Shown: in pieces, positions 46,460 through 55,954 of the stretch
Layout of the letters: each line of letters starts with the position of its first letter
Position numbering within the stretch: position 1 is the stretch's first letter
From: Caballeronia glathei
GTDB taxonomy: Bacteria > Pseudomonadota > Gammaproteobacteria > Burkholderiales > Burkholderiaceae
Direction: 5' to 3'
Assembly (NCBI RefSeq): GCF_000698595.1
Contig: NZ_JFHC01000005.1
Span: 62,001-126,000, forward strand
DNA length: 64,000 bases
Made by a program: the position numbers and the translations under genes
The notes under the pieces: generated by a model
Seen by the model: the letters and a program-made list of their open reading frames with translations, nothing else
What the model was told of the DNA's origin: nothing
Database searches by the model: none

Positions 46460-48211
46460 ATGAACCCGCTCGAGGCATCGCCCCGCCCGGCCGCGCCGGA
46501 CACGCCGCACGCAACCGACGGCATCTGGTATGGGTCGTATCCGCCGCACGTGCCGCGCGACATCGACGTGTCGCGCCACCGCTCGCTCGTGCATTTCTTC
46601 GACGAATGCGTCGCGCGGTACCGCGAGCGCGTTGCCTACGTGAGCGTCGGCTCGAGCCTCACGTACGACGCCCTCGGCCGCATGGCGCATGCGTTCGCCG
46701 CGTACCTCCAGAGCATCGGCGTGCGGCCCGGCGACCGCGTCGCGCTGATGATGCCGAACACGTTCCAGTACCCCGTGACCCTCTTCGGCACGCTATGCGC
46801 GGGCGCGATCGTCGTCAACGTCAACCCGCTCTACACGGTGCGCGAGCTCGCGTATCAGCTGAAGGACAGCGGCGCGCAGACCATCGTCGTGTTCGAGAAC
46901 TTCGCGAAGACGCTCGAGGACGCGCTGCCCGGCACACGCGTGAAGAACGTGATCGTGACCAGCCTGGGCGATCTGCTCGAAAGCGGCATCAACCTGAAGG
47001 GCCACGCGCTCAACTTCATCCTGCGCCACGTGAAGAAGACGGTGCCGCCCTACCATCTCCCGCAGGCCGTGCGCCTGTGCGACGCGCTCGACGCCAGGCG
47101 CAGGCTCGAGCCCGCGCCGGTGCGCTCGGGCCACGGCGACATCGCGTTCCTGCAGTACACCGGCGGCACGACCGGCGTCGCGAAGGGCGCGATGCTCACG
47201 CACCGCAACGTCATCGCGAACCTGCTGCAGGCGACGGCCTGGGTCGAAGGACAGCTCGCAGGCGAAGCCCAAACCGTGCTCACGCCGCTGCCGCTCTATC
47301 ACATCTATTCGCTGACAGTGAACGCGCTGATCTTCATGGGCCTGGGCGGGCGCAATATCCTGATCGCGAATCCGCGAGACACGAAGCGCATGATGCGCGT
47401 CCTGCGCCACGAGACGTTCACCGGCATCACCGCGCTCAACTCGCTCTACAGCGCGTTTCTCGATAACGAAGCGTTTCGCAAGCGCGATTTCTCGAAGCTC
47501 AAGCTCGCGATGGCGGGCGGCACGGCGACGCAGAAGGCCGTCGCCGAGCGCTTCCGGCAGGTGACGGGGCAGCCGATCATCGAAGGCTACGGCCTCACCG
47601 AATGCTCGCCGATCGTCTCGATGACGCCGGTGGAAATCGGCCACCAGCGGGAATTCGACGGCACCGTCGGCGTGCCCGCGCCCGCGACGCTCGTCCGCAT
47701 GCGCCGCGAAGACGGCACGTGGGCCGGCGTCGACGAGCCGGGCGAGCTGTGCGTGAAAGGGCCGCAGGTGATGAAAGGCTACTGGAACCGGCCGGAGGAC
47801 ACCGCGCAGGTCATCGACGAGCACGGCTGGCTCGCGACCGGCGACATCGGCGTGATGAATGCGCACGGCTTCATTCGCCTGATCGATCGCAAGAAGGACA
47901 TGATTCTCGTGTCCGGGTTCAACGTCTACCCCAACGAGATCGAGGACGTGCTGGCGATGCACCCGAACGTGCGCTCGGTGGCGGCGATCGGCATTCCGGA
48001 TGCGGTCGCGGGCGAGCGCGTCAAGGTATTCGTCGTGCCGCGCGAAAAATCGCTGACGATGGAACAAGTGATCGCTTTTTGTCGTTTACACCTGACAGGC
48101 TACAAGGTGCCCGTCGCGGTCGAGTTCCGCGAATCGTTGCCTCAAACGACCATCGGCAAGATACTGCGACGTGAACTGCGCGACGCGGAACTGGCCAAAG
48201 CGAAGGACTAG
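46460..48211 (+). CDS. fadD: Long-chain fatty acid--CoA ligase
   Basis: A 583-residue AMP-forming ligase activating fatty acids at the inner membrane. Motifs: AMP-binding YTGGTTGVAKGAML, EGYGLTECSPIVSM, GWLATGDIGVMNAHGFIRLI then DRKKDMILVSGFNVYPNEIE, and the C-terminal catalytic Lys in LPQTTIGKILRRELRD. It closes the activation-to-thiolysis set with the upstream genes. The 82-bp gap after the thiolase has no terminator. Confidence 0.94.
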   Translation: MNPLEASPRPAAPDTPHATDGIWYGSYPPHVPRDIDVSRHRSLVHFFDECVARYRERVAYVSVGSSLTYDALGRMAHAFAAYLQSIGVRPGDRVALMMPNTFQYPVTLFGTLCAGAIVVNVNPLYTVRELAYQLKDSGAQTIVVFENFAKTLEDALPGTRVKNVIVTSLGDLLESGINLKGHALNFILRHVKKTVPPYHLPQAVRLCDALDARRRLEPAPVRSGHGDIAFLQYTGGTTGVAKGAMLTHRNVIANLLQATAWVEGQLAGEAQTVLTPLPLYHIYSLTVNALIFMGLGGRNILIANPRDTKRMMRVLRHETFTGITALNSLYSAFLDNEAFRKRDFSKLKLAMAGGTATQKAVAERFRQVTGQPIIEGYGLTECSPIVSMTPVEIGHQREFDGTVGVPAPATLVRMRREDGTWAGVDEPGELCVKGPQVMKGYWNRPEDTAQVIDEHGWLATGDIGVMNAHGFIRLIDRKKDMILVSGFNVYPNEIEDVLAMHPNVRSVAAIGIPDAVAGERVKVFVVPREKSLTMEQVIAFCRLHLTGYKVPVAVEFRESLPQTTIGKILRRELRDAELAKAKD

Positions 48212-48229
48212 ACCACGGAGAACGACTTC

Positions 48230-49189
48230 ATGCCGCATGCCCGAATTCGCCTGAAACCGGCATCGGCCCTACTGCTCGCCTGCGCCGCGTTCTGCTCGCA
48301 GGCTTTTTTTCAGGCGCACGCGCAGATCTCGGCGGTGGCGCTCTCCAACCCGGCCGCGGCGGCGGGCACCAGTCCGGTGCGCGCGGCAAGCGACAGCGCC
48401 GCGCCGGCCACGCCCGCCGCGCAGGTCGGCAAGCTCACGCTCGATCAGCAGGTCCGCTGGCTCGGCCGCGCGGCCAGAAGCGGCATGCTCGCGAGGATGC
48501 AGGATGCGGATCTCGTCGCGCTCTTCCAGTCGCTCGACCCGCTCACGCTGCCGCGCTATCTCAAGGAAGGGCCGAACGGCTACCCGTCATACGAATTCAC
48601 CATGGTGCGGCGCGAGCGCATCAAGGGCAAATGGCCCGATCAGGCCGATCACATGCTCGTGCGCGTCACGCGCAACCCGTTGCGCATCTATGCGAAGTGG
48701 CTGCCGGACGGCGCGCACGCGGGCCAGGAAGTCATTTACGACGAATCGAAGCGCCCTGACCAGATGTACGGCCACCTCGGGGGCCTCCTGAGCGTCGTGC
48801 CGCTGTGGGCATCGCTTGACGGACCGCTCGCGCGCGTGCAGTCGAATCACTCGCTGCGCGATCTCGGTCTCGAATACATCACGCAGCAGTTTCTCACGGA
48901 GGGCAAGAAGTTCGCCGGTTCCGGCGTCATGCGCCCGAGCAGCATCGCGGTGAAGACGGTGGACGGCGTGCGGGTGGTCGCGTTCACCTACGACATGCCG
49001 GGCGGGCAGCCCACCTTCTACGCGAAGAGGGAAATCCTCGGGCTCGACTTGCGTCGCCCGTATTTCCGGGCGGTGGAATCGTTCGACAACGACGGCGATA
49101 TCTTCGAAAGCATCCTCTTCAAGACGATCACGCCGAAAACCTTCGACGACAGCACCTTCGATCCGAAAAACCCCGACTACAGTTTCTGA
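48230..49189 (+). CDS. DUF1571-like periplasmic protein
   Basis: A 319-residue exported protein: signal peptide to about residue 32 (SQAFFQAHAQ), an Ala/Pro-rich linker, then a domain with YEFTMVRRERIKGKWPDQAD, PLRIYAKWLPDGAHAGQEVI and DLRRPYFRAVESFDNDGDIF, which resembles DUF1571. It begins 18 bp after fadD with GGAG upstream and is the last gene of the fatty-acid operon. It might handle a lipid or lipoprotein at the envelope; that is inference from context. Confidence 0.7.
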   Translation: MPHARIRLKPASALLLACAAFCSQAFFQAHAQISAVALSNPAAAAGTSPVRAASDSAAPATPAAQVGKLTLDQQVRWLGRAARSGMLARMQDADLVALFQSLDPLTLPRYLKEGPNGYPSYEFTMVRRERIKGKWPDQADHMLVRVTRNPLRIYAKWLPDGAHAGQEVIYDESKRPDQMYGHLGGLLSVVPLWASLDGPLARVQSNHSLRDLGLEYITQQFLTEGKKFAGSGVMRPSSIAVKTVDGVRVVAFTYDMPGGQPTFYAKREILGLDLRRPYFRAVESFDNDGDIFESILFKTITPKTFDDSTFDPKNPDYSF

Positions 49190-49344
49190 TCGAGCCACGT
49201 CCTCAGACCGCGACACCAAATGTAACAACGCCACCGGCGCGTTTTAAGTTTCGGCTAAGAATCGGCCGATAAATTTCCCGCACTCCATCGACATTCTCGT
49301 GGCCACAAGCCACACACCGCCCAAGATAATACAAGGAGTTCGTC

Positions 49345-49584
49345 ATGAACCTCCGGCCAGCATCGGCTCCCGTGCGAGCCATAAAACGGCTCCTGAGCCA
49401 CCACGAAATCGCCACGCTGCTGCTTTTGCTCTCCGCGCCGATCGACGTCCTGGCGGCCACACCCGATGTCGCCTCGCTGCAGGAATACGGCTACGTCGAG
49501 ATCGTGTCGCCGACGGCCGGCGAGGCGAAGGTGCAACTGACCCCGGACGGCGACGCAGTCCTGCGCGGACTGGGCGTGACCTGA
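49345..49584 (+). CDS. Small hypothetical protein
   Basis: A 79-residue open frame with a very good SD (AAGGAG, 7 bases before ATG). The peptide has a hydrophobic helix near residues 22-38 (IATLLLLLSAPIDVLA), then a C-terminal part ending in KVQLTPDGDAVLRGLGVT, a pattern typical of winged-helix or translational read-through ends. It may be exported or membrane-anchored. No function recognised. Confidence 0.6.
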   Translation: MNLRPASAPVRAIKRLLSHHEIATLLLLLSAPIDVLAATPDVASLQEYGYVEIVSPTAGEAKVQLTPDGDAVLRGLGVT

Positions 49585-49679
49585 ACGCCGCGGCCGGCGT
49601 TCGCGGCCGAACGTGGGGCATCCGATCTCTGCAATAATCGATCGTCCACACAAAACCGATCGACGAGGAGATATCCGCA

Positions 49680-50468
49680 ATGCCCGCCATCGAACCCATT
49701 GTTCAACGTGTGCTGCTCACCAACGACGACGGCATCGACGCGCCCGGCCTCGCCGCGCTCGAAGCCGTCGCAGCCGAAATCGCGCATGAAGTCTGGGTCA
49801 TCGCGCCCGAGCACGACCAGAGCGGCACGTCTCACTCCATCAGCCTGCATTCGCCGCTGCGCGTGAGCCGCCAGGGCGAGCGGCGCTTCGGCGTGCAGGG
49901 CACGCCGGGCGACTGCGTCGTCATGGCCGCGCGCCATCTGATGAAGGACGCGCCGCCGACGCTCGTGCTGTCCGGCATCAACCGCGGCGCAAATCTCGGC
50001 GTCGAGACGATGTTTTCCGGCACGGTCGGCGCCGCGATGACGGGCCTCCTGCTCGGCTTGCCGTCGATCGCGCTCAGCCAGACGTTCACCGACCGCGAAA
50101 ACGTCCGCTGGGACACCGCCCGCGCCCTTGCGCCGGGCGTGATCCGCCAGTTGCTTGCGATCTCGCACAATGCGCCCACCTGCCTGAACGTCAATTTCCC
50201 CGATTGCGATGCGTCGGCGGCCGGCCCGCTCACGGTGACGACGCAAGGCCTCGGTCTGGTCGAGGGCATCGATGTGCTGACGGAGATCGATCCACGCGGC
50301 CTGCCCTACCACTGGCTGCGGTTCCAGCGCGGGCCGCGCGCGAATGCGCCGGAGAGCGAGACGGCCGTGGTGGCGTCGGGCCGGGTGTCGGTTACGCCGT
50401 TGCACTTCGACCGCACCGACACCGGCACGTTCGCCACGCTCGAAGCGGGACTTCGGGCCGCGCGCTGA
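49680..50468 (+). CDS. surE: 5'/3'-nucleotidase SurE
   Basis: A 262-residue metal-dependent phosphatase acting on nucleoside monophosphates. Motifs: VLLTNDDGIDAPGLAAL (metal-binding Asp-Asp), APEHDQSGTSHSISL, GTPGDCVVMA and VLSGINRGANLGVETMFSGT then VGAAMTG. Genes of this family often sit with nlpD-rpoS; here it stands outside that context, so it may be a second copy. GAGGAG precedes the ATG. Confidence 0.93.
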   Translation: MPAIEPIVQRVLLTNDDGIDAPGLAALEAVAAEIAHEVWVIAPEHDQSGTSHSISLHSPLRVSRQGERRFGVQGTPGDCVVMAARHLMKDAPPTLVLSGINRGANLGVETMFSGTVGAAMTGLLLGLPSIALSQTFTDRENVRWDTARALAPGVIRQLLAISHNAPTCLNVNFPDCDASAAGPLTVTTQGLGLVEGIDVLTEIDPRGLPYHWLRFQRGPRANAPESETAVVASGRVSVTPLHFDRTDTGTFATLEAGLRAAR

Positions 50469-50713
50469 CGCGTGCCGCCATTCGCGCGGCGGGTCGCCGG
50501 GGTGCTGGTTTGTCTACCCGCCGATCACCGCGCGGAATCACGCATTGGCTGGTTCGAACCGCTGCGCCGGGCGCGAGCCTCGGCGCACGCTTTGCTAGAA
50601 GACTTCCTACAAAACGACGTCCGCGCATTCGCGTATTCTGGCGGCCACATCGCGCGGAACAATACGACCAGGCACGACCTGAGCGCGATGACATTTCAGT
50701 TCAGGGAGGAAGC

Positions 50714-51178
50714 ATGACGCGTTTCACTGCCTACGCCTTCGGGCGCATGGCGCTTGCCGGGGCGCTCGTCGCATCTGCGGGGCTCGCCATGGCGCAATCG
50801 GACACGCCCGTCGGCACATGGCAGACCATCGACGACAGCACCGGCAAACCGAAAGCCATCGTCCAGATCACCGAGGACGACGCCGGCGCGCTCAACGGAA
50901 AAATCCTGCGGGGACTCGGTGAAAACGACCAGCCCGAGCGCCGCTGCACCGCCTGTACCGACGCGCGCAAGGATCAACTGGTCAAGGGCATGACGATCAT
51001 CACCGGAATGAAGCAGGACGGCAGCAACTGGAGCGGCGGCCAGATCCTCGACCCCGAAAGCGGCAAGCTCTACAAGTGCAAGATGCACCTCGAGGACGGT
51101 GGCCAGAAACTGGTGGTACGCGGGTATATCGGCGTGTCGCTGCTGGGGCGCTCGCAGACCTGGCTGCGCCAGCAGTAG
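50714..51178 (+). CDS. DUF2147 family secreted protein
   Basis: A 154-residue exported protein. The signal peptide ends at AMA-Q (about 28), then the DUF2147 beta-barrel: PVGTWQTIDDSTGKPKAIVQ, LNGKILRGL, RRCTACTDARKDQLVKGMTI (a CxxC pair) and ILDPESGKLYKCKMHLEDGG. The function of the family is unknown. GGGAGGAAGC precedes the ATG. Single gene ending in a very strong terminator. Confidence 0.88.
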   Translation: MTRFTAYAFGRMALAGALVASAGLAMAQSDTPVGTWQTIDDSTGKPKAIVQITEDDAGALNGKILRGLGENDQPERRCTACTDARKDQLVKGMTIITGMKQDGSNWSGGQILDPESGKLYKCKMHLEDGGQKLVVRGYIGVSLLGRSQTWLRQQ

Positions 51179-51193
51179 ACGAAAGCGCGACGC

Positions 51194-51235
51194 AAAAAAG
51201 CCGGTCAAGGACGTTCGTCCTTGACCGGCTTTTTT
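51194..51235. terminator. Very strong bidirectional terminator
   Basis: A perfect 19-bp stem (six A, then GCCGGTCAAGGAC / its complement, then six T) with a GTTC loop, 15 bp past the DUF2147 stop and 28 bp before the convergent DUF4096 stop. Confidence 0.93.
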
Positions 51236-51263
51236 GTTTGCCGTGCGTTGCTTGAGCCAGAAC

Positions 51264-51716
51264 TCACGCCGCCTGGCGGATTCCACCGGGCAGATAGCGC
51301 AGCGGCATGATTGCGGGGTCGACCGCCGCATTGTCTGCCTCGGCTGTTGCGGTTGTCCCGGCGGTTGCGACGGATGTCGCGAGTTCCGCGGGCACGCGCA
51401 TGCGCGATGTCATCAGCGAGTAGAGCCCTTCGCCCGACGGTCCGAACAGTTGCAGCATGACGCGCGCCAGCACGCCGGAGTCGTGCCACGCCTTGAAGCG
51501 CCGGTGGCAAGTCTGATACGAAGGATATTTGCGCGGCAGCGTGGACCACGACGCGCCGCTATACATCACCCAGAGCACACCGTTCAGCACGGCACGGGTA
51601 TTTGCCAGGGGCCGTCCGCGCAGTTCCGAGCGCGGACGCAGTTCGGGCAGCAGCGGTGCCACCATCTGCCATTCTTCATCGGTCATGTCGCGGTAAGGCT
51701 TCACGGTTTTCTCCAT
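51264..51716 (-). CDS. Orphan IS5-type transposase N-terminal domain (DUF4096) protein
   Basis: A 150-residue protein. The first ~90 residues match the helix-turn-helix-like DUF4096 part of IS5/IS402-family transposases: PYRDMTDEEWQMVAPLLPEL, RGRPLANTRAVLNGVLWVM, SGASWSTLPRKYPSYQTCHR and RFKAWHDSG. The DDE catalytic domain is absent. The C-terminal 60 residues (Ala/Thr-rich) are unlike a transposase. No inverted repeats or target duplications were found. It looks like a domesticated or decayed fragment that has kept an open frame. Confidence 0.75.
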   Translation of the reverse strand: MEKTVKPYRDMTDEEWQMVAPLLPELRPRSELRGRPLANTRAVLNGVLWVMYSGASWSTLPRKYPSYQTCHRRFKAWHDSGVLARVMLQLFGPSGEGLYSLMTSRMRVPAELATSVATAGTTATAEADNAAVDPAIMPLRYLPGGIRQAA

Positions 51717-51842
51717 CCACAAGTAGGCGTGCAGAGAAGATACCGGTCGGCCCGAAGCGCCGACATCAGAGATGTCCGAATCTTGAAATTGAAGAGCAAG
51801 CCTTGAGCCGATTGGCCTGCCACGGATTTTTGATTCTCGTAT

Positions 51843-52940
51843 TCAGGTAAGCGAAGTATCGACGATGCGTCGCGGCGTCTCCAGATATTCCTTCGACTGC
51901 ATCTCGACGATGCGCGAAACCGTGCGCGCAAACTCGTTCGCCATCGGACCTTCGACGTAAAGCTGCTCCGCCGGAACCGCCGCCGACATCAGGAGCTTCA
52001 CCTTGTGGTCGTAGAACACGTCGATCAACCACGTAAAGCGGCGCGCCTCGGACGCCATGCGCGGCGACATCTGCGGCACGTCGGAGAGAATCACCGCGTG
52101 AAAGCGGCTCGCCAACTCCAGGTAGTCGTTCTGCGAGCGCGGGCCGCCGCACAGCGTAGCGAAATCGAACCACACGACGCCGTCCGCACGGCGCAACGCC
52201 TTCAGTTCGCGCTTTTCGATGTGCAGAAGCGGGCTTTCGTCGGGGACGGCGGCGAGCTTCGCGAAGTCGGCGCGCAGAGCCTTGTCCGCGGCTGCGCCGA
52301 GCGGCGTGTGATACGCCGTCACCTGCGAGAGCGTGCGCTTTCTGTAGTCCGTGCCCGCGTCGACGTTGATCACGTCGAGCTTCGACTTGATCAGCTCGAT
52401 CGCGGGCAGCAGCCGGTCGCGATGCAGGCCGTCGGGATACAGCGTGTCCGGGTCGTAGTTGGACGTCATCACGAACTGCACGCCGTTGTTGAAGAGGCGG
52501 TCGAGCAGCCGGTACAGGATCATCGCATCGGCGATATCGGAGACATGGAACTCGTCGAAGCAGATCAGCCGATAGCGCTTCGCCACGCGCCGCGCGAGTT
52601 CGTCGAGCGGGTCGGCCTGCCCCTTCAGCTCCTCCAGTTCACGATGCACCTCGCGCATGAACTCGTGAAAATGCAGCCGCGTCTTGCGCTGCACCGGCAC
52701 GACGGCGAAGAAGCTGTCCATCAGGAAGCTCTTGCCGCGCCCGACGCCGCCCCACATGTACACGCCGCGCGGCAGATCGGGATGCACGAGGAGCTTCTTG
52801 AACGCGTTGGAGCGGCGGGCCTTGTACGCCACCCATTCTTCATAGCAGCGCTGCAGGCGCCCGACTGCCGCGAGTTGCGCCGCGTCCGACTGATAACCCC
52901 GAGTCTGCAGTTCGTGTTCGTAGTATTCGTTGACGTTCAT
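51843..52940 (-). CDS. zapE: Cell division ATPase ZapE (AFG1-like)
   Basis: A 365-residue AAA+ family ATPase, in E. coli linked to the Z-ring under stress. Motifs: Walker A GGVGRGKSFLMD, the FHEFMREVHRELEEL segment, Walker B RLICFDEFHVSDIADAMIL, sensor VMTSNYDPDTLYPDGLHRD and RRFTWLIDVFYDHKVKLLMS. ATG at 52940 gives the family start; ten more in-frame codons exist upstream. It lies downstream of lpdA on the same strand. Confidence 0.93.
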   Translation of the reverse strand: MNVNEYYEHELQTRGYQSDAAQLAAVGRLQRCYEEWVAYKARRSNAFKKLLVHPDLPRGVYMWGGVGRGKSFLMDSFFAVVPVQRKTRLHFHEFMREVHRELEELKGQADPLDELARRVAKRYRLICFDEFHVSDIADAMILYRLLDRLFNNGVQFVMTSNYDPDTLYPDGLHRDRLLPAIELIKSKLDVINVDAGTDYRKRTLSQVTAYHTPLGAAADKALRADFAKLAAVPDESPLLHIEKRELKALRRADGVVWFDFATLCGGPRSQNDYLELASRFHAVILSDVPQMSPRMASEARRFTWLIDVFYDHKVKLLMSAAVPAEQLYVEGPMANEFARTVSRIVEMQSKEYLETPRRIVDTSLT

Positions 52941-52970
52941 GATGCCGCGATGTTGCCCGTGATATGACAA

Positions 52971-52998
52971 AGGCGAGCGGGATAACTCCCGCCCGCCT
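52971..52998 (-). terminator. Intrinsic terminator between lpdA and zapE
   Basis: A 12-bp stem with one mismatch (AGGCGAGCGGGA / TCCCGCCCGCCT) and a TAAC-type loop, followed on the minus strand by TTGTCAT. It is weak at the T-run, so zapE may be partly co-transcribed. Confidence 0.6.
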
Positions 52999-53030
52999 TC
53001 GTCGTGGTGCCGCCCGGGTGCTGCTGGGAG

Positions 53031-54461
53031 TTACATGTTGAGCGCGCGCTTGTCGACGGCAAGCGCCGCTTCACGCATGACTTCCGAGAGCGACGGGTGC
53101 GGATGGCAGATCCGGCCGATGTCTTCCGACGCCGCCTTGAACTCCATCGCCACCACGGCTTCCGCGATCAGGTCCGACGCGTCCGCGGCAATGATGTGCA
53201 CGCCGAGGATCTCGTCGGTCTTCGCGTCGGCGATCATCTTGACGAAGCCGTCGGCCTTGTTGATGCCGAGCGCGCGGCCGTTCGCCATCATCGGGAACTG
53301 GCCCGACTTGATCTCGCGGCCTTCGGCCTTCAGCTGCTGCTCCGTCTTGCCGACCCACGCGATTTCCGGCTCGGTGTAGATCACCCACGGAATGCAGTTG
53401 TAGTCGATATGCGGCTTCTGGCCGTCGATGATCTCGGCCACCAGCACGCCCTCGTCTTCCGCCTTGTGCGCGAGCATCGGGCCGCGCACCACGTCGCCGA
53501 TCGCGTACACGTTCGGCACGGCGGTCGCGCAGTGATCGTCAACCGGGATGAAGCCGCGCTCGTCCGCCTTCAGGCCGATGGCTTCCAGACCGAGGTTGTC
53601 GGTGTTCGGCACGCGGCCGATCGACACGATCAGGCGGTCCGCTTCGAGCTCTTTCGCGTTGCCGTCCTTGTCGGTGTAGGCGAGCGACACGCTGTTGTCG
53701 GTCGTCTTCACCTCGCCGATCTTCACGCCGAGGTGGATGTCGAGGCCCTGCTTCTTGAACTGCTTCGCGGCTTCCTTCGCGAGCGCGTCGTCGCATGCAC
53801 CCAGGAACTGCGGCAGCGCTTCGAGCACGGTCACGTCCGAGCCGAGGCGGCGCCACACCGAGCCGAGCTCCAGCCCGATCACGCCCGCGCCGATCACGGC
53901 GAGCTTCTTCGGCACGGCGTCGAACGAGAGCGCGCCCTCGTTGTCGGCGACGATCTTGTTGTCGACCGGAATGTTCGGCAGATGGCGCGCCTTCGAGCCC
54001 GTCGCGATGATCACGTTCTTCGCCGTGACTACTTCGGTTTCACCCTCGCCCGACACTTCGATCTGCACGCCGGCGTCCGTCTTGCCGGTGAACTTGCCGT
54101 GGCCCTTCAGCCACGTGATCTTGTTCTTGCGGAACAGAAACTCGATGCCTTTCGTCATTTTCTCGACGATGCTTTCCTTGCGGGCGAGCATCTTCGAGAC
54201 GTCGAGCTTCACATCCGACACATTGATGCCGTGGTCGCCGAGATGCTTCGTGGCATTTTCGAACTCTTCCGACGACGCAAGCAGCGCCTTCGACGGAATG
54301 CAGCCCACGTTCAGGCACGTGCCGCCGAGCTTGAGCGCCCCGGCCGGGTTCTTCCACTTCTCGATACACGCAACCGACTTGCCGAGCTGCGCCGCGCGAA
54401 TCGCCGCGATGTAGCCGCCGGGGCCGGCGCCGATCACGACGACGTCAAATTCCTTGGACAT
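53031..54461 (-). CDS. lpdA: Dihydrolipoamide dehydrogenase (E3)
   Basis: A 476-residue FAD enzyme reoxidising dihydrolipoyl groups of the 2-oxoglutarate dehydrogenase complex. Motifs: FAD-binding VVIGAGPGGYIAAIRAAQLG, redox-active disulfide GGTCLNVGCIPSKALL, NAD-binding IGAGVIGLELGSVWRRLG, VYAIGDVVRGPMLAHKA and the C-terminal catalytic His-Glu (HPHPSLSE). Third gene of odhA-odhB-lpdA. Confidence 0.96.
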   Translation of the reverse strand: MSKEFDVVVIGAGPGGYIAAIRAAQLGKSVACIEKWKNPAGALKLGGTCLNVGCIPSKALLASSEEFENATKHLGDHGINVSDVKLDVSKMLARKESIVEKMTKGIEFLFRKNKITWLKGHGKFTGKTDAGVQIEVSGEGETEVVTAKNVIIATGSKARHLPNIPVDNKIVADNEGALSFDAVPKKLAVIGAGVIGLELGSVWRRLGSDVTVLEALPQFLGACDDALAKEAAKQFKKQGLDIHLGVKIGEVKTTDNSVSLAYTDKDGNAKELEADRLIVSIGRVPNTDNLGLEAIGLKADERGFIPVDDHCATAVPNVYAIGDVVRGPMLAHKAEDEGVLVAEIIDGQKPHIDYNCIPWVIYTEPEIAWVGKTEQQLKAEGREIKSGQFPMMANGRALGINKADGFVKMIADAKTDEILGVHIIAADASDLIAEAVVAMEFKAASEDIGRICHPHPSLSEVMREAALAVDKRALNM

Positions 54462-54530
54462 GACTTTCCTTCTCTTGTTGGAGTCGCGGCGCGCGCGAGC
54501 CTATCGCGCGCGCCGTGCGTCTCTGAATGT

Positions 54531-55832
54531 TTACAGATCCAGCAGCAGGCGGGCCGGATCTTCCAGCGCGTCCTTCATCGCGACGAGCGAGAGCACGGCT
54601 TCGCGGCCGTCGATGATCCGGTGGTCGTACGACAGCGCCAGATAGTTCATCGGGCGGATCACGATCTGGCCGTTTTCGACCACGGCGCGTTCCTTCGTCG
54701 CGTGCACGCCGAGGATCGCCGACTGCGGCGGGTTGATGATCGGGGTCGAGAGCATCGAGCCGAACACGCCGCCGTTCGAGATGGAGAACGTGCCGCCTGT
54801 CATTTCATCGATGGAAAGCTTGCCGTCCTTCGCCTTCTGGCCGAATTCGGCGATCTTCTTTTCGATGTCCGCGAGGCTCATCTGGTCCGCGTTGCGCAGG
54901 ATCGGCACCACGAGGCCGCGCGGCGAGCCGACCGCGATACCGATGTCGAAGTAGCCGTGATAGACGATGTCATTGCCGTCGATCGACGCGTTCACGAGCG
55001 GGAACTTCTTGAGCGCGTGGACGGCGGCCTTCACGAAGAACGACATGAAGCCGAGCTTCACGCCGTGTTCCTTCTCGAAGCGGTCCTTGTACTTGTTGCG
55101 CAGGTCCATGACCGGCGCCATGTTGACTTCGTTGAACGTCGTCAGGATGGCGTTGGTCTGCTGCGATTCGAGCAGACGCTCGGCAATGCGCGCACGCAGG
55201 CGCGACATCGGCACACGCTGCTCCGGACGGTCCTTCAGCCACTGGTCTGCGGATCCGGGCGCCTTCACGTCCGGCAGCGCGGGCTTGGCTGCACGGGCAG
55301 CCGGTGCCGGCGCGGCCTTGGGAGCGGAGACCGCGGGAGTGGCCGGCACGGCCGGTGCGCCTTGCGTCGCGGCAAGCGCGTCGCCCTTGGTGATGCGGCC
55401 GTCGCGGCCCGAGCCCGCGACCTCGTCGGCCGCGATGCCCTTCTCGGCCAGGATCTTGCCCGCAGCCGGCGATGCGGTGCTGCCAGCACTGGCAGAGGCG
55501 GCCGGCGCGGCAGCCTCTGCTGCGACGGGCGCGGGCTTCACTTCGGCGTCGCCGGCAGCGGCAACCGCGGCAGGCGCTGCGCCCGCTTTCGCTTCCGTGT
55601 CGATCTTCGCGATGATTTCGTCGGCGATGACGATGTCGCCGTCATGCTTGATCACTTGCGCGAGCACGCCGGCGGACGGCGCGGGCACTTCGAGCACGAC
55701 CTTGTCGGTTTCGATTTCGATCAGGATTTCGTCTTGCGCGACCGCTTCGCCGGGCTTCTTCTTCCACTGCAGCATGGTGGCTTCCGAAACCGATTCGGAA
55801 AGCTGGGGAACCTTGACTTCTACAATAGCCAT
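54531..55832 (-). CDS. odhB: Dihydrolipoyllysine succinyltransferase, E2 of 2-oxoglutarate dehydrogenase
   Basis: A 433-residue E2 (SucB/OdhB). The lipoyl domain has the modified Lys in [13 protein letters not shown], followed by an Ala/Pro-rich linker, the E3-binding domain ([29 protein letters not shown]) and the catalytic domain with the active-site His in [27 protein letters not shown] at 55832 is the canonical start; a 29-codon upstream frame is ignored. Confidence 0.96.
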   Translation of the reverse strand: MAIVEVKVPQLSESVSEATMLQWKKKPGEAVAQDEILIEIETDKVVLEVPAPSAGVLAQVIKHDGDIVIADEIIAKIDTEAKAGAAPAAVAAAGDAEVKPAPVAAEAAAPAASASAGSTASPAAGKILAEKGIAADEVAGSGRDGRITKGDALAATQGAPAVPATPAVSAPKAAPAPAARAAKPALPDVKAPGSADQWLKDRPEQRVPMSRLRARIAERLLESQQTNAILTTFNEVNMAPVMDLRNKYKDRFEKEHGVKLGFMSFFVKAAVHALKKFPLVNASIDGNDIVYHGYFDIGIAVGSPRGLVVPILRNADQMSLADIEKKIAEFGQKAKDGKLSIDEMTGGTFSISNGGVFGSMLSTPIINPPQSAILGVHATKERAVVENGQIVIRPMNYLALSYDHRIIDGREAVLSLVAMKDALEDPARLLLDL

Positions 55833-55954
55833 TCTGATTGTCCTAATACGTGTCTTGTGAGAACGAACCCTGTGGCCGCCGCGCGCATCGATCGATTGCG
55901 AGCGCCGCGACGCAGCCACACGAGCGGACCGGAAAGGTTTGCCTGAAACCCGCC

